Below are positions 1-8,061 of a stretch of DNA of 64,000 nt, one piece after another. Both the position numbers and the translations under genes were made by a program. The notes under the pieces are model-generated. The model was not told the origin of the DNA and made no database searches. It was given only the letters and a program-made list of their open reading frames with translations. The stretch covers positions 1 through 64,000 of the forward strand of contig JBMNQC010000005.1 in NCBI GenBank assembly GCA_050943935.1, given 5' to 3'. Source of the stretch: Heteroscillospira sp050943935 (GTDB lineage Bacteria; Bacillota; Clostridia; Oscillospirales; Oscillospiraceae). The stretch's first letter is position 1. Each line of letters opens with the position of its first letter.

Positions 1-339
1 CAGGAATTTCTGGATGTAGCGCTTCATCTGCGCCTTGGCGTCCTCACCGCCTTCGGTGAGCAGGGTGCTGTAATGCCCGGAAATGTATGCCTGCACGTCG
101 GTAAGCACCGAGGAGAAGTCCTTTCCCCCGGCTTCGGGGGTGAAAAACAGTGCATGGGCACGGTTTGCCCCTGCAAAATCCACCGGGCGGTTCAATGCGG
201 AGTTTACTTTGCTATTCTCCGAATTGGGAACGACCGGAGCCGCGGACGGCTGGATCGGCGGCTGTTTTTTCTGCTCCGCCTGCGGCCTCTTTTTCTTTCC
301 TGAAAATGCAGCGCCACTTCGCTTTTTGCCCAAACTCAT
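1..339 (-). CDS. CpaF/TadA-type secretion ATPase, N-terminal part (runs off left edge)
   Basis: Only the first 113 codons are present. The start ATG (337-339) has AGGAGG upstream and overlaps the TGA of the CpaE-like gene by 4 bp. The first ~45 residues are Lys/Gln/Pro-rich and low complexity; a conserved-looking stretch follows (LTDVQAYISGHYSTLLTEGG, then AKAQMKRYIQKFL), resembling the N-terminal domain of CpaF/TadA hexameric ATPases that power Flp/Tad pilus assembly. Walker motifs would lie beyond the edge. The assignment rests on this N-domain and on the CpaB, CpaE-like and prepilin peptidase neighbours. Confidence 0.65.
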   Translation of the reverse strand, partial: MSLGKKRSGAAFSGKKKRPQAEQKKQPPIQPSAAPVVPNSENSKVNSALNRPVDFAGANRAHALFFTPEAGGKDFSSVLTDVQAYISGHYSTLLTEGGEDAKAQMKRYIQKFL

Positions 340-1151
340 ACGGCGAACACCTCCTTTGCGATTTTTTCGATTTCTTTTCTAAACTGACGGCTGTCCTTGA
401 GGGACAAATCCGCCAGCAGATTTCCCGCCAGATACTGTTCCTCCAACTCCGGCGAATGGGTCAGGGTAAAGGCCACAGAGCCCAGCGCCTGCCCGATCTG
501 CTCCCCGGCCTGCCGAGGCTTCACGTTGCTGGCAACCTTATACTGCTTCTCCGCATCCCACTTGGAATCCCGGAGCAGCGGGAGCTGGCTGGAGAGATAG
601 CTTACAGATTTCAGATCAGCGTTTGCAAGGCGCAGGACGCTGTCGGCTTTCATGAGCGCCACAGCGGAAAGAATATCGTTGGCAATATAGCTGCCACAGT
701 CCACCACCACGAAAGGGGCGATCTCCCGCAGATTGTCCAGAAGCTCCTGCGCCTGGGTCTGCTCATAGGGCGGGTAGGTGTACTCGTTCTCACCCTTTTT
801 CATGCCGAGGACGGTGAGGTATTTGTGCTTTTTCAGCGTCACCAGATTGTGCTTGATGAGCGGCTCCGTCACATGGGCGGCAGCAAGAATACTGCCCAGC
901 GAATGCTCACCCTGAAGCTCCGAGGGCGGGCAGATGCAGGGCAGCATGGGGGCGGTCATATCGCAGAGAAGAAGCACCACGTTTTTCTTCCGGTCGGCAA
1001 GGTGCTTTGCAAGCTTCACGGCAGTAACGGTCTTTCCGCTGCCGGGGGAGCCCCAAACGGCAAGAATGCCGTCCTGCGGCTCCTGCGGCGGCGGGGCATC
1101 CTCCCTTGGGGCTTGGCGGGTGAAGATACCGTTTTTCTTGAAATTCAGCAT
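336..1151 (-). CDS. CpaE-like/ParA-family ATPase
   Basis: A 271-aa protein with a P-loop near the N-terminus (GSPGSGKTVTAVKLAKHLA) followed by a strand ending in LLLCDMTAP, as in MinD/ParA/CpaE-type deviant Walker ATPases. VVVDCGSYIANDIL is a plausible Walker B region. In Tad pili, CpaE-type ATPases localise the machine at the membrane. The ATG at 1149-1151 shares its A with the CpaB stop codon (TGATG), so the genes are translationally coupled; a GTG one codon earlier is a possible alternative start. There is no N-terminal receiver domain, which separates it from classical CpaE. Confidence 0.75.
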   Translation of the reverse strand: MLNFKKNGIFTRQAPREDAPPPQEPQDGILAVWGSPGSGKTVTAVKLAKHLADRKKNVVLLLCDMTAPMLPCICPPSELQGEHSLGSILAAAHVTEPLIKHNLVTLKKHKYLTVLGMKKGENEYTYPPYEQTQAQELLDNLREIAPFVVVDCGSYIANDILSAVALMKADSVLRLANADLKSVSYLSSQLPLLRDSKWDAEKQYKVASNVKPRQAGEQIGQALGSVAFTLTHSPELEEQYLAGNLLADLSLKDSRQFRKEIEKIAKEVFAV

Positions 1152-1975
1152 CACTGCACCCCGCTTTCCGCAGGCGCTTCGGATGCCGTGTTTTCCTCCG
1201 ATCCCTGGGATTCGGAAGCGCTGTCCTGCACCGGCTCCGCGGGATACAGTGCCGCAACGACCTTGTCCTGCGCCTCGATAAACTTGGCGCTGTTGGCGGG
1301 TGAGCCGCGGTAAACAAGGGACAGGTGGAGCTTGCCATCCGATTCCAGCTCCGCCAGCGCCTTGCTCTGTTCGGGGGACACCAGCAAGGTCACAGTGGAG
1401 GGCAGCTCCTTTTCGTCCCCGGCTTCATTTTCTGTCTGCTCTCCGGTGTTGGCGTCATAGCCGCTGCCTGCGGTGACGGCGATGACCTCCACATATTTCA
1501 GCTCGGCGGGGATCACGGTGGAACCCTGCTTTTTGTAGTCCGTGGCAATCACCGACACAATATCTCCGCTTTCCAGCTTGCCGGAAAGACCATTGGCAAA
1601 GCTCTTGATGGTGACTGACATGGCCTGCTTGGTGCCGTCCAGATTGTAAAGATAGGTATTTTCCGCAGCAGGCGTATCGGACAGCTTGGTGTTTAGGATA
1701 TAGTCGCCAACGGAAAGGTCGGCTTTGGCATACTTGCCCACGACGGATTCACTCTGGCGGAGGACGTTTTCAGGTAGTCCGAAGCCGCCCACCTCCGCAG
1801 TCTGCACCATCTCCTTGGTGATTTCCTCGCCTGCCTTAATTTCCTTCACGACGCGGACGATTTCGATTTTCTGGCTGACGGATTTGTTAAACAGCGGCGT
1901 CACGCCGAAGCAGATGAGCAGAGACAAAAGAATGCAGATCACACCGACGACTGTGCGGTTCTTAAAAAGGCTCAT
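1151..1975 (-). CDS. CpaB-like SAF-domain pilus assembly protein
   Basis: A 274-aa protein with one N-terminal membrane segment (about residues 9-29) and a SAF domain starting around IKAGEEITKEMVQTAEV, followed by the usual VGKYAKADLSVGDYILNTKL strand pair. CpaB/RcpC proteins of Tad/Flp pili have this architecture and sit at the membrane side of the apparatus. The C-terminal ~40 residues are acidic and low complexity (SESQGSEENTASEAPAESG). A strong AGGAGG precedes ATG 1975. It lies 30 bp downstream of the 43-aa membrane peptide gene. Confidence 0.8.
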   Translation of the reverse strand: MSLFKNRTVVGVICILLSLLICFGVTPLFNKSVSQKIEIVRVVKEIKAGEEITKEMVQTAEVGGFGLPENVLRQSESVVGKYAKADLSVGDYILNTKLSDTPAAENTYLYNLDGTKQAMSVTIKSFANGLSGKLESGDIVSVIATDYKKQGSTVIPAELKYVEVIAVTAGSGYDANTGEQTENEAGDEKELPSTVTLLVSPEQSKALAELESDGKLHLSLVYRGSPANSAKFIEAQDKVVAALYPAEPVQDSASESQGSEENTASEAPAESGVQ

Positions 1976-2005
1976 AGATTTTTCCTCCTTAATTTCAAGG
2001 TGATT

Positions 2006-2137
2006 TTAGAAGCTGGAGCTATATCTGCGGTGTTTCACCGCTTTCATTGCCTTGGGGATCAGGGCGGCGGCCAGCGCAACGGCGGCGATACCGGCAACAA
2101 TGAGGGTCTTTTTTCTGCTGATATGGATTTTTTTCAT
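2006..2137 (-). CDS. 43-aa single-span basic membrane peptide
   Basis: This short gene encodes a basic N-terminus (MKKIHISRKKT), one hydrophobic segment (LIVAGIAAVALAAALI) and a basic tail. ATG 2137 has a clear AGGAGG (TAGGAGGAATTGTCTCATG) and overlaps the prepilin peptidase stop codon by 4 bp (ATGA), so it is probably real. I recognise no family. Its place between prepilin peptidase and CpaB suggests a small pilus accessory or anchor, which is inference only. Confidence 0.65.
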   Translation of the reverse strand: MKKIHISRKKTLIVAGIAAVALAAALIPKAMKAVKHRRYSSSF

Positions 2138-2586
2138 GAGACAATTCCTCCTATATTTAGAATGGTTACGGCAAGAAAGCCGAGGGACAAAAACGGCGCC
2201 ATAGGCAAAGCTACCTGTGACGCTTTCTGCGGCTCTAATCTGCGGAGCCGTCTGATGAGCTGGCTTATGAGATAAAAAAAGAGGGATGCCGTCAGGCCGA
2301 GCAGCAGCCCGGCCGTACATCCCCCAAAGCCCATTACAGTTCCTGCGGCGGCTGTGAGCTTGATATCCCCGCCGCCGATGCCCTCCGGCTTGCAGAGGGC
2401 GGCAATCAGCAGGGGCAATGCGGCAAGGATGCCCAAAAGATTGACGGGGCTGAATGTAATCAGCCCCGTCAGTGCAATCAGGAGGCAGATGCTGTCCGGG
2501 ATAATCCGCTTGCGGAGATCCCACACAGAAGCCGCCAGCAGCAGACAGAAAAAAAGCACCGCCTGAAGGGTGCTATCAGCCGCCAT
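2134..2586 (-). CDS. A24-family prepilin peptidase
   Basis: A 150-aa polytopic membrane protein with the two aspartates of the TFPP/A24 family: one in DLRKRIIPD (near residue 23) and one in GGGDIKL (near residue 93). Its length fits the short Tad-type peptidases (TadV/CpaA), which lack the methylase domain. It should process pilin-like precursors on the cytoplasmic face of the membrane, and the DUF6133 proteins next to it are obvious candidate substrates. Its start overlaps the 3' end of the upstream DUF6133 gene by 11 bp. Confidence 0.85.
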   Translation of the reverse strand: MAADSTLQAVLFFCLLLAASVWDLRKRIIPDSICLLIALTGLITFSPVNLLGILAALPLLIAALCKPEGIGGGDIKLTAAAGTVMGFGGCTAGLLLGLTASLFFYLISQLIRRLRRLEPQKASQVALPMAPFLSLGFLAVTILNIGGIVS

Positions 2587-2806
2587 AGTTGAACATTTCC
2601 TTGATACGCTCGGTCAGGGTCGGCAGTACCGTTTCCCCGAACAGGGCATACAGCCCCGCAAGGAGCAGAGCGCCCAGCACCACGGCAATCAGGATTTTAA
2701 TAGCGGTGTCAATGTAGCCGTCCCCGCGGCTGCCGGAAAGGACGCGGCGGGTTTTGGCGGCGGTCGTGGCCGCCTTGGTTTTCAGCTTGCAAATGAGATG
2801 CTTCAT
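2576..2806 (-). CDS. DUF6133-type pilin-like protein, copy 2
   Basis: A 76-aa protein with a ~27-residue basic leader, then GDGYIDTAIKILIAVVLGAL and more hydrophobic residues to about 55, ending in FNYGG. The layout (basic leader, Gly, acidic residue at +5, hydrophobic helix) resembles a type IV/Flp prepilin. The next gene is a prepilin peptidase and overlaps its end. From GYIDTAIKI to near the end it is almost identical to the copy at 7179-7409. The family is known from Firmicutes conjugative elements; the pilin role is my inference. Confidence 0.75.
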   Translation of the reverse strand: MKHLICKLKTKAATTAAKTRRVLSGSRGDGYIDTAIKILIAVVLGALLLAGLYALFGETVLPTLTERIKEMFNYGG

Positions 2807-2818
2807 GGATGTTCCCCC

Positions 2819-5800
2819 TTATTCAAAATGGTACGTCACCGAGTAGGTGATGTTGGATTTGTTGTACATGCACGAGTGGTTGGTATAATAATAAAACTCC
2901 AGCTGCGTGTATACGCCTGCGCCGAGGGTACGGGTAAAGGTGATGCCGTTGGAGGTGGTGCCGTAGTCCAGCTGATCCCACTGGCCGGTCAGCTTGTTGT
3001 AGCCGCGCACCCTGCCGAAGTCGGAGCCGCTGTGTCCGCTGACAGGCGGCACGGTAAAGGTGTATTCGGTGATGGTGGCGCCTTCGATGCCGTTTTCCAT
3101 GATGACGGAGTCGGGGCCGGTAAGCGTCATGCCACCGCCGCCGTTGGAATCCGCCACAAAGAAAACGATAGCGGCCCACGGGGACTCGGCGCCTGCGGAA
3201 TCCACCGCTTTGACACGCACCACGTTCTTTCCTCGGGGATAGGTCTGGGTTTCGGCGTTTCTGCCCTCCCAAACGAGGGTGACTGGGTCGCCGTCCGGGT
3301 CGGAGCTGGTGGCCGTGATGGTGACCGAAGTTCCCGGCGCTACACTGTTGCCGTTTGGGGTTCGGGTAATCACCGGTGCTGTCGGCGCAGCGTTTGCCAC
3401 GGTAAAGGTCTTGGATACCCAATCGGAATACAGCCCGGTAGCATCTTTGGCGCGAACACGGACGGTGTGCGTGCCAACGGCATAGTAGCCATCCGTTGCC
3501 TTGTTGTCCCATTCCAGCGTGGTGGCGTCACCATCCGCATCGGCGGCTGTTGCGCTGATATTCACAAGGAATTTGCCGTTATTCGCTGTACGAGTCGGGG
3601 TGGCAGTCAAGGTGACCGTTGGTGCGGAGCTGGTGATGGTGAACGTCTTTTCCGCCCAAGGAGAATACGCCCCGGCAATGTCCTTTGAACGTACTTTTAC
3701 GGTATGGGTGCCAGGTGCATAGTAACCGTCCGCCGCCTTGTTATCCCATTCCAGCGTGGTGGCGTCGCCATCCGTATCCGCTGCCTTGGCGCTGATATTG
3801 ACGAGGAATTTGCCATCTTTCACCGTGCGGGTCGGCTCGGCAGTCAGGGTCACGGTGGGTGCAGCATTGGTCACGGCGAAGGTCTTTTCCACCCATGGCG
3901 AATATGCTCCGGCAATGTCCTTTGCTCTGACACGGATGGTGTGGGTTCCCGGCGCATAGTAGCTGTCGGCTGCGGTATCCGCATACTCCAAGGTTACCGC
4001 ATCCCCATCGGGGTCTGTGGCACTGGCGGTGATGTTCACAAGGAACTTACCGTCCTTGGCAGTACGGGTGGGAACGGCATCTGCCACAGGAGCATTCGGT
4101 GCAGTGTTGGTGACCGTGATGTTCTCCGAATGAGTGGTGACACGCCCTTCGCTGTCGGTGACAGAGGCGGTCAGGGTAAATGTACCGGTGTCACGGATGG
4201 AGATTTTTCCGCCGTCATTGCCGAGGGTACCCTGATACTGTGCGGGATTGCCGTCCTTTTCCAGTGTCCAAGCCACGGCATAGCTGCCAAGATATTGAAC
4301 ATCCTTTGCCGCAACCTCAAACTCCGTGCCATAGTGAACAGACTGCGGCATGGAGAATGCATACTGCACCACAGGAAGAATGCGAATGCTTTCGCTGTGG
4401 GAATAGCTGCGTTTCAGGTAATCGGTCATGGCGGCGGTAAGAACATACTCGCCGTCATCCTTGAAGGTGATTTTGCCGCCCTGCGCGTTGATTTCTCCGC
4501 TGAATGCCTCTGAGAGCGGAAGGCTCTTGCCATCCTTTGTCGCGGACCACTCCACCGGAAGAACCTGATTGTTGCCGTGGGTTCTGAGGTCGATGGCGGT
4601 GTCGGTGTAGGCAAATTCGGGAAGCTCAAAGCCGATGGTCAGTACCGGCAAAACCTCGCATTTGTCCTTACTTTCATACAAAAACACCCGGCCGGTTTCA
4701 TCGGTAACTCTGGCTGTCAGCTCATAGACACCGGCCCGTTTGAAGCGGATGGTGCCGCCGCCGTTTGTGAGCGTTCCGTCCACATAGGTCGGCCAGTCCT
4801 GAAACCCGTAGGTGTTGTCCACCAGCCATTCAACGGTGAGACCGTCCAGATCGGCTGTTTCGGTTTTGACCGCAATATCCGTATCGGTGTGAACATACTC
4901 CGGCAGGCTGTAGCGGACGGCAGGCACAGGATACACCTTGAAGCCCTGCTCGTAGCGGTAGGTTCTGCTACCATCGTCGGTGAATTCCGCTTTCAGGACA
5001 TAGCTGCCCTTGGTGCGGAACTTCAGCTCCCCACCGTTGTTGCCCAGCGTGCCTTCCACCGTATCGGCGAGGGACACTTCTGTTCCATCACAGAGCAGCG
5101 TCCATTTTGCGGTATGACTGCCGATTTCCCCGAACACCGCCTCCACCGTCACGGTATTGTCGGTGTGGAAGATTTCTGGCAGATAAAAGCCCGCGGAGCC
5201 TACCGGGTAGACGGTAATATGGGCGGTATCGGCAAACACTTTGCCGGTGGCGTCGGTGACAGAAGCGGTCAGCGCATACACACCTTTTTCCTTGAAACGG
5301 ATACTGCCGTCCGAGAGCGTCCCCTCAATAAAAGCGCTAATTTCGGCAGGCTCGCCGTTTCGGGTCAGGGTGTAGGTCACCGTGAGACCGTCCGCTTCTT
5401 TTGTTTCTGTCTTGAGTTCCACGGTTTTATCCGTATGGGAAACGGTTGGGAGTGTCAGCTTGACCTCCGCCACAGGGTAGACGGTGATGTCATCTTCGAC
5501 AATAACTGGTTTACCCATCTCATCTGTAATAGAGGCGGTCAGCTTGTATACGCCCTTTTCCTTGAACAGCACCGTGCCGCCGGTGGAATCCAGCGTTCCG
5601 GTGAGAGCCGCTTCGATATCGACGGCAGTGCCGTCCTTTTCAAGCGACCACACCACCGCATTGGAACCGAGGTTTTCGGTCGTCAGCTCCACCGCCACGG
5701 ATTTGTCGGTATGCGTGGTTTCAGGCAGTGTGAAAGCAGCTGTCACCACCGGATAGATGCTGATGGTCTGCTCATGGGTCACCGTGACGCCCCGGCTGTT

Positions 5801-6775
5801 TTTGGCCGTGGCAATCAGGGTGATGCTGCCGGTCTGTGTGAATTTCACCTTGCCGCCGTTGTGGTCAAGGGTACCGTCTGTCAGCCCGGAAAGCTCCACG
5901 GGCAGGCCGTTTTTCAGGGCGGACCATGTCACACCGCTCACATACCGGCTTTCCGGCTTAATCTTGATTTCATCGGCGGTGTAGGCGGTTTTGGGCAAGG
6001 TAAATGAAAACTGCGGAGCAGGAACATAGGAAGAACCGCCGCCAGAACTGCCCCCGCCGGAATTTCCACCATCGGAGGGTTGATCCTCCGGCTTGTCGGG
6101 AACAGTCGGCTTGGGCGGTTCCTCCTGCTTGATTTTTTCTTTGGCCTTTTCCGTATCCACCAGCATTTCAAAGGCTTCGGCGCGGGTGGCCTTTCCGTCC
6201 GGCTTGACCGTGCCGTCCGGGTAGCCGTCTACGATACCGTATTCCTTGCCGGTGCAGATGCTGGATTTGTCCGCTTCGGAAAGCGTATCGTCGTCGGAAA
6301 AGCCGGTGACGCAGGAGCAGGAGGCGTCATGCTCGCCCTTGCCGATGGCACGCACCAGCATGCGGATCATCTCCATACGGGTGATGGGCTGATCTGGTTG
6401 AAATTCTGTGCCAAAATCATCCTTTTGGATGATTCCCGCGATGATGAGCGCCTCAATGTGTGGCTCCGACCAGTGACCGGCAATGTCGGTAAAGCGAATG
6501 GTAACCTCGCTTTCCTCCGGCTCCGGCAGCTCCATGGTTCTGGCAACCAGAGCGGCAAATTCCCCTCTGGTAATGATTTCATCCGGGTGTGCCAGCCCGT
6601 CAGGGTAGCCGCTGATGACGCCTTTTTCCGTCAGGATCTGAATGGCTTCCTCCGCCCAATGCCCCTTGGCATCCTCAAAATACCGGTTTACCGCATAGGC
6701 ACTGCCCGCCAGCAGGGAAAGCAAAAGGCAGACGGCAAGGACAAGACCCAGCGGCTTTTTCATTTTCTTGTTCAT
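2819..6775 (-). CDS. 1318-aa SLH-anchored Ig-repeat surface protein
   Basis: ATG 6775 (not the GTG two codons earlier) is preferred because AGGAGG lies 5 nt upstream. A signal peptide (1-28) is followed by three SLH domains (about 30-75, 93-140, 155-205; FEDAKGHWAEEAI and TDIAGHWSEPHIEA are diagnostic). A Pro/Gly/Ser linker comes next, then seven ~85-aa repeats, each beginning near (H/Y)TDxxV and ending near a YPV motif. Four cadherin/Ig-like repeats follow (DPDGDAVTLEY type) and a unique ~125-aa C-terminal domain rich in Tyr. SLH domains bind cell-wall polymers, so this is probably a long adhesin projecting from the surface. Position between the pilin-like genes suggests a role in mating contact (inference). 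Confidence 0.85.
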   Translation of the reverse strand: MNKKMKKPLGLVLAVCLLLSLLAGSAYAVNRYFEDAKGHWAEEAIQILTEKGVISGYPDGLAHPDEIITRGEFAALVARTMELPEPEESEVTIRFTDIAGHWSEPHIEALIIAGIIQKDDFGTEFQPDQPITRMEMIRMLVRAIGKGEHDASCSCVTGFSDDDTLSEADKSSICTGKEYGIVDGYPDGTVKPDGKATRAEAFEMLVDTEKAKEKIKQEEPPKPTVPDKPEDQPSDGGNSGGGSSGGGSSYVPAPQFSFTLPKTAYTADEIKIKPESRYVSGVTWSALKNGLPVELSGLTDGTLDHNGGKVKFTQTGSITLIATAKNSRGVTVTHEQTISIYPVVTAAFTLPETTHTDKSVAVELTTENLGSNAVVWSLEKDGTAVDIEAALTGTLDSTGGTVLFKEKGVYKLTASITDEMGKPVIVEDDITVYPVAEVKLTLPTVSHTDKTVELKTETKEADGLTVTYTLTRNGEPAEISAFIEGTLSDGSIRFKEKGVYALTASVTDATGKVFADTAHITVYPVGSAGFYLPEIFHTDNTVTVEAVFGEIGSHTAKWTLLCDGTEVSLADTVEGTLGNNGGELKFRTKGSYVLKAEFTDDGSRTYRYEQGFKVYPVPAVRYSLPEYVHTDTDIAVKTETADLDGLTVEWLVDNTYGFQDWPTYVDGTLTNGGGTIRFKRAGVYELTARVTDETGRVFLYESKDKCEVLPVLTIGFELPEFAYTDTAIDLRTHGNNQVLPVEWSATKDGKSLPLSEAFSGEINAQGGKITFKDDGEYVLTAAMTDYLKRSYSHSESIRILPVVQYAFSMPQSVHYGTEFEVAAKDVQYLGSYAVAWTLEKDGNPAQYQGTLGNDGGKISIRDTGTFTLTASVTDSEGRVTTHSENITVTNTAPNAPVADAVPTRTAKDGKFLVNITASATDPDGDAVTLEYADTAADSYYAPGTHTIRVRAKDIAGAYSPWVEKTFAVTNAAPTVTLTAEPTRTVKDGKFLVNISAKAADTDGDATTLEWDNKAADGYYAPGTHTVKVRSKDIAGAYSPWAEKTFTITSSAPTVTLTATPTRTANNGKFLVNISATAADADGDATTLEWDNKATDGYYAVGTHTVRVRAKDATGLYSDWVSKTFTVANAAPTAPVITRTPNGNSVAPGTSVTITATSSDPDGDPVTLVWEGRNAETQTYPRGKNVVRVKAVDSAGAESPWAAIVFFVADSNGGGGMTLTGPDSVIMENGIEGATITEYTFTVPPVSGHSGSDFGRVRGYNKLTGQWDQLDYGTTSNGITFTRTLGAGVYTQLEFYYYTNHSCMYNKSNITYSVTYHFE

Positions 6776-6784
6776 AGGCACCTC

Positions 6785-7144
6785 CTACATCCCACCCATG
6801 ACAGGCTGGCCTTGCTCCTGCTGCTGGGCGGGGGATTCCTGTTTCTGTGCGGTGGTTTGTCCCTGGGTCAGCGCCTGCTGATAGGCGCCGAGAACCGCCT
6901 TGTCAAACTCTGCCTTGGCCTCCTTGGTGCAGGGAAAGCAGATATCCTTGTATTCACCGTTTCCGGCTTTGTAGCTCGGCATGGAGATAAACAGCCCTTT
7001 GGAGCCCTCCATGATTTTAATGCCCCGCACGGCAAAATCGCCGTAGACATTGACCGAGGCCGTGGCCTTGCAGCTGCCCTCCGGGCGGATGGAACGGATT
7101 TTCACATCGTACTTGGGAACAGCCGGTGTCGTATTGTTAGGCAT
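6785..7144 (-). CDS. SpoVG-family protein
   Basis: A 119-aa protein carrying the SpoVG core (KIRSIRPEGSCKATASVNV, then FAVRGIKIMEGSKGLFISMP, then a KDICFPCTKEAK strand) plus a Gln-rich tail. SpoVG is a small site-specific nucleic-acid binding regulator; element-borne versions with a Gln-rich extension are common and their targets are not known. ATG 7144 has a GGAGG upstream. The stop is 9 bp before the SLH gene start, so the two are probably co-translated. Confidence 0.8.
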   Translation of the reverse strand: MPNNTTPAVPKYDVKIRSIRPEGSCKATASVNVYGDFAVRGIKIMEGSKGLFISMPSYKAGNGEYKDICFPCTKEAKAEFDKAVLGAYQQALTQGQTTAQKQESPAQQQEQGQPVMGGM

Positions 7145-7178
7145 GATTTTTTCCTCCTTCTCAAAATGTCCGGCATCC

Positions 7179-7409
7179 TTAACCGGCGTAGTTGAACATC
7201 TCTTTGATGCGCTGTACCAGGGTAGGCAGCACCGTTTCCCCGAACAGGGCGTACAGCCCCGCAAGGAGCAGAGCGCCCAAAACCACGGCAATCAGGATTT
7301 TGATCGCGGTGTCAATGTAGCCTTCCCCGGCATTCCCCGTGAGGATAGAGCGGCTTTTGACAGCAGCCGCACCGAGCTTGTTCTTCAGCTTGCAAAATAA
7401 ATTCTTCAT
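7179..7409 (-). CDS. DUF6133-type pilin-like protein, copy 1
   Basis: A 76-aa paralogue of the 2576-2806 gene: basic leader ending in NAG, then EGYIDTAIKILIAVVLGALL, and the ending FNYAG. Here the residue after the last leader Gly is Glu. Start chosen at MKNLF (AGGAGG eight bases upstream). The leaders differ between the copies while the hydrophobic cores are nearly identical, also at DNA level, which points to recent duplication or gene conversion. Pilin role inferred from the layout and from the neighbouring prepilin peptidase. Confidence 0.75.
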   Translation of the reverse strand: MKNLFCKLKNKLGAAAVKSRSILTGNAGEGYIDTAIKILIAVVLGALLLAGLYALFGETVLPTLVQRIKEMFNYAG

Positions 7410-7460
7410 TTTGGCCTCCTTCATAAAATGAGAGCATGAAAAAAGACAGCCGACGGCTGC

Positions 7461-8018
7461 CTACATGCTCATGCCCATGGTTTGGGTTTGCTCCGGTTCC
7501 CCGAAGCTGATTTTCTGGAATCCGAAGCGGTCACAGTAGTGGAACTCGCTGCCGCCTTCATCATAAAGCTCCACCACATCCGACATGGACAGGGAGTGCC
7601 CGTCATAGCCGGGCGGGTGCTTCACGTTGCACCTTGTGTAGATGGCTTCGAGATCGTTGGTATCCAGCTGCCCGTCATAGGCGACGCGGTAATGCTCCGG
7701 GGACGGCTCCCCGAACTGCCGCACCGTTTCCTCGTAGGAAATAAACTTCATATACACATCCGTATCCGGCTTCAGCTGCCAGATGCGGACATTTTTCAGC
7801 GGTGCGGCGGACTCGTCTATGCCGCCCATCTGTTCTCCCGCAGCAAGCCGTTCCATCACGCCATCCGTCCACTGCGGGGTCAGGCTGCGGCTTTTGAGCC
7901 ATGCGGTCAGCTCGTCGTTTCGGAAGATGCTGTCCACCACGGCTTTTTCTTTTTCTGTATATCCGGCCGGGTTTCCGTAGTAGGAAATGAGGCCGTTTTT
8001 CAGGGTGATTCCCGGCAT
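7461..8018 (-). CDS. YodL-domain protein
   Basis: A 185-aa protein. The C-terminal half (YRVAYDGQLDTNDLEAIYTRCN, then HPPGYDGHSLSMSDVVELYDEGG and HYCDRFGFQKI) matches the YodL-like domain found in element-encoded proteins of Firmicutes; its biochemical role is not known. The N-terminal ~90 residues are not recognised. ATG 8018 has GGGAGGTG upstream. It sits among accessory genes of the element. Confidence 0.7.
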   Translation of the reverse strand: MPGITLKNGLISYYGNPAGYTEKEKAVVDSIFRNDELTAWLKSRSLTPQWTDGVMERLAAGEQMGGIDESAAPLKNVRIWQLKPDTDVYMKFISYEETVRQFGEPSPEHYRVAYDGQLDTNDLEAIYTRCNVKHPPGYDGHSLSMSDVVELYDEGGSEFHYCDRFGFQKISFGEPEQTQTMGMSM

Positions 8019-8061
8019 ATGCTCACCTCCCGGATCGTGTATTGGGAATCCAAGCCAGAGG

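Noticed and set aside
150..1313. Long plus-strand open frames antisense to the CpaE-like and CpaB genes
   Set aside because: They are shadows of high-GC genes, without ribosome sites, and the minus-strand genes have clear domains.
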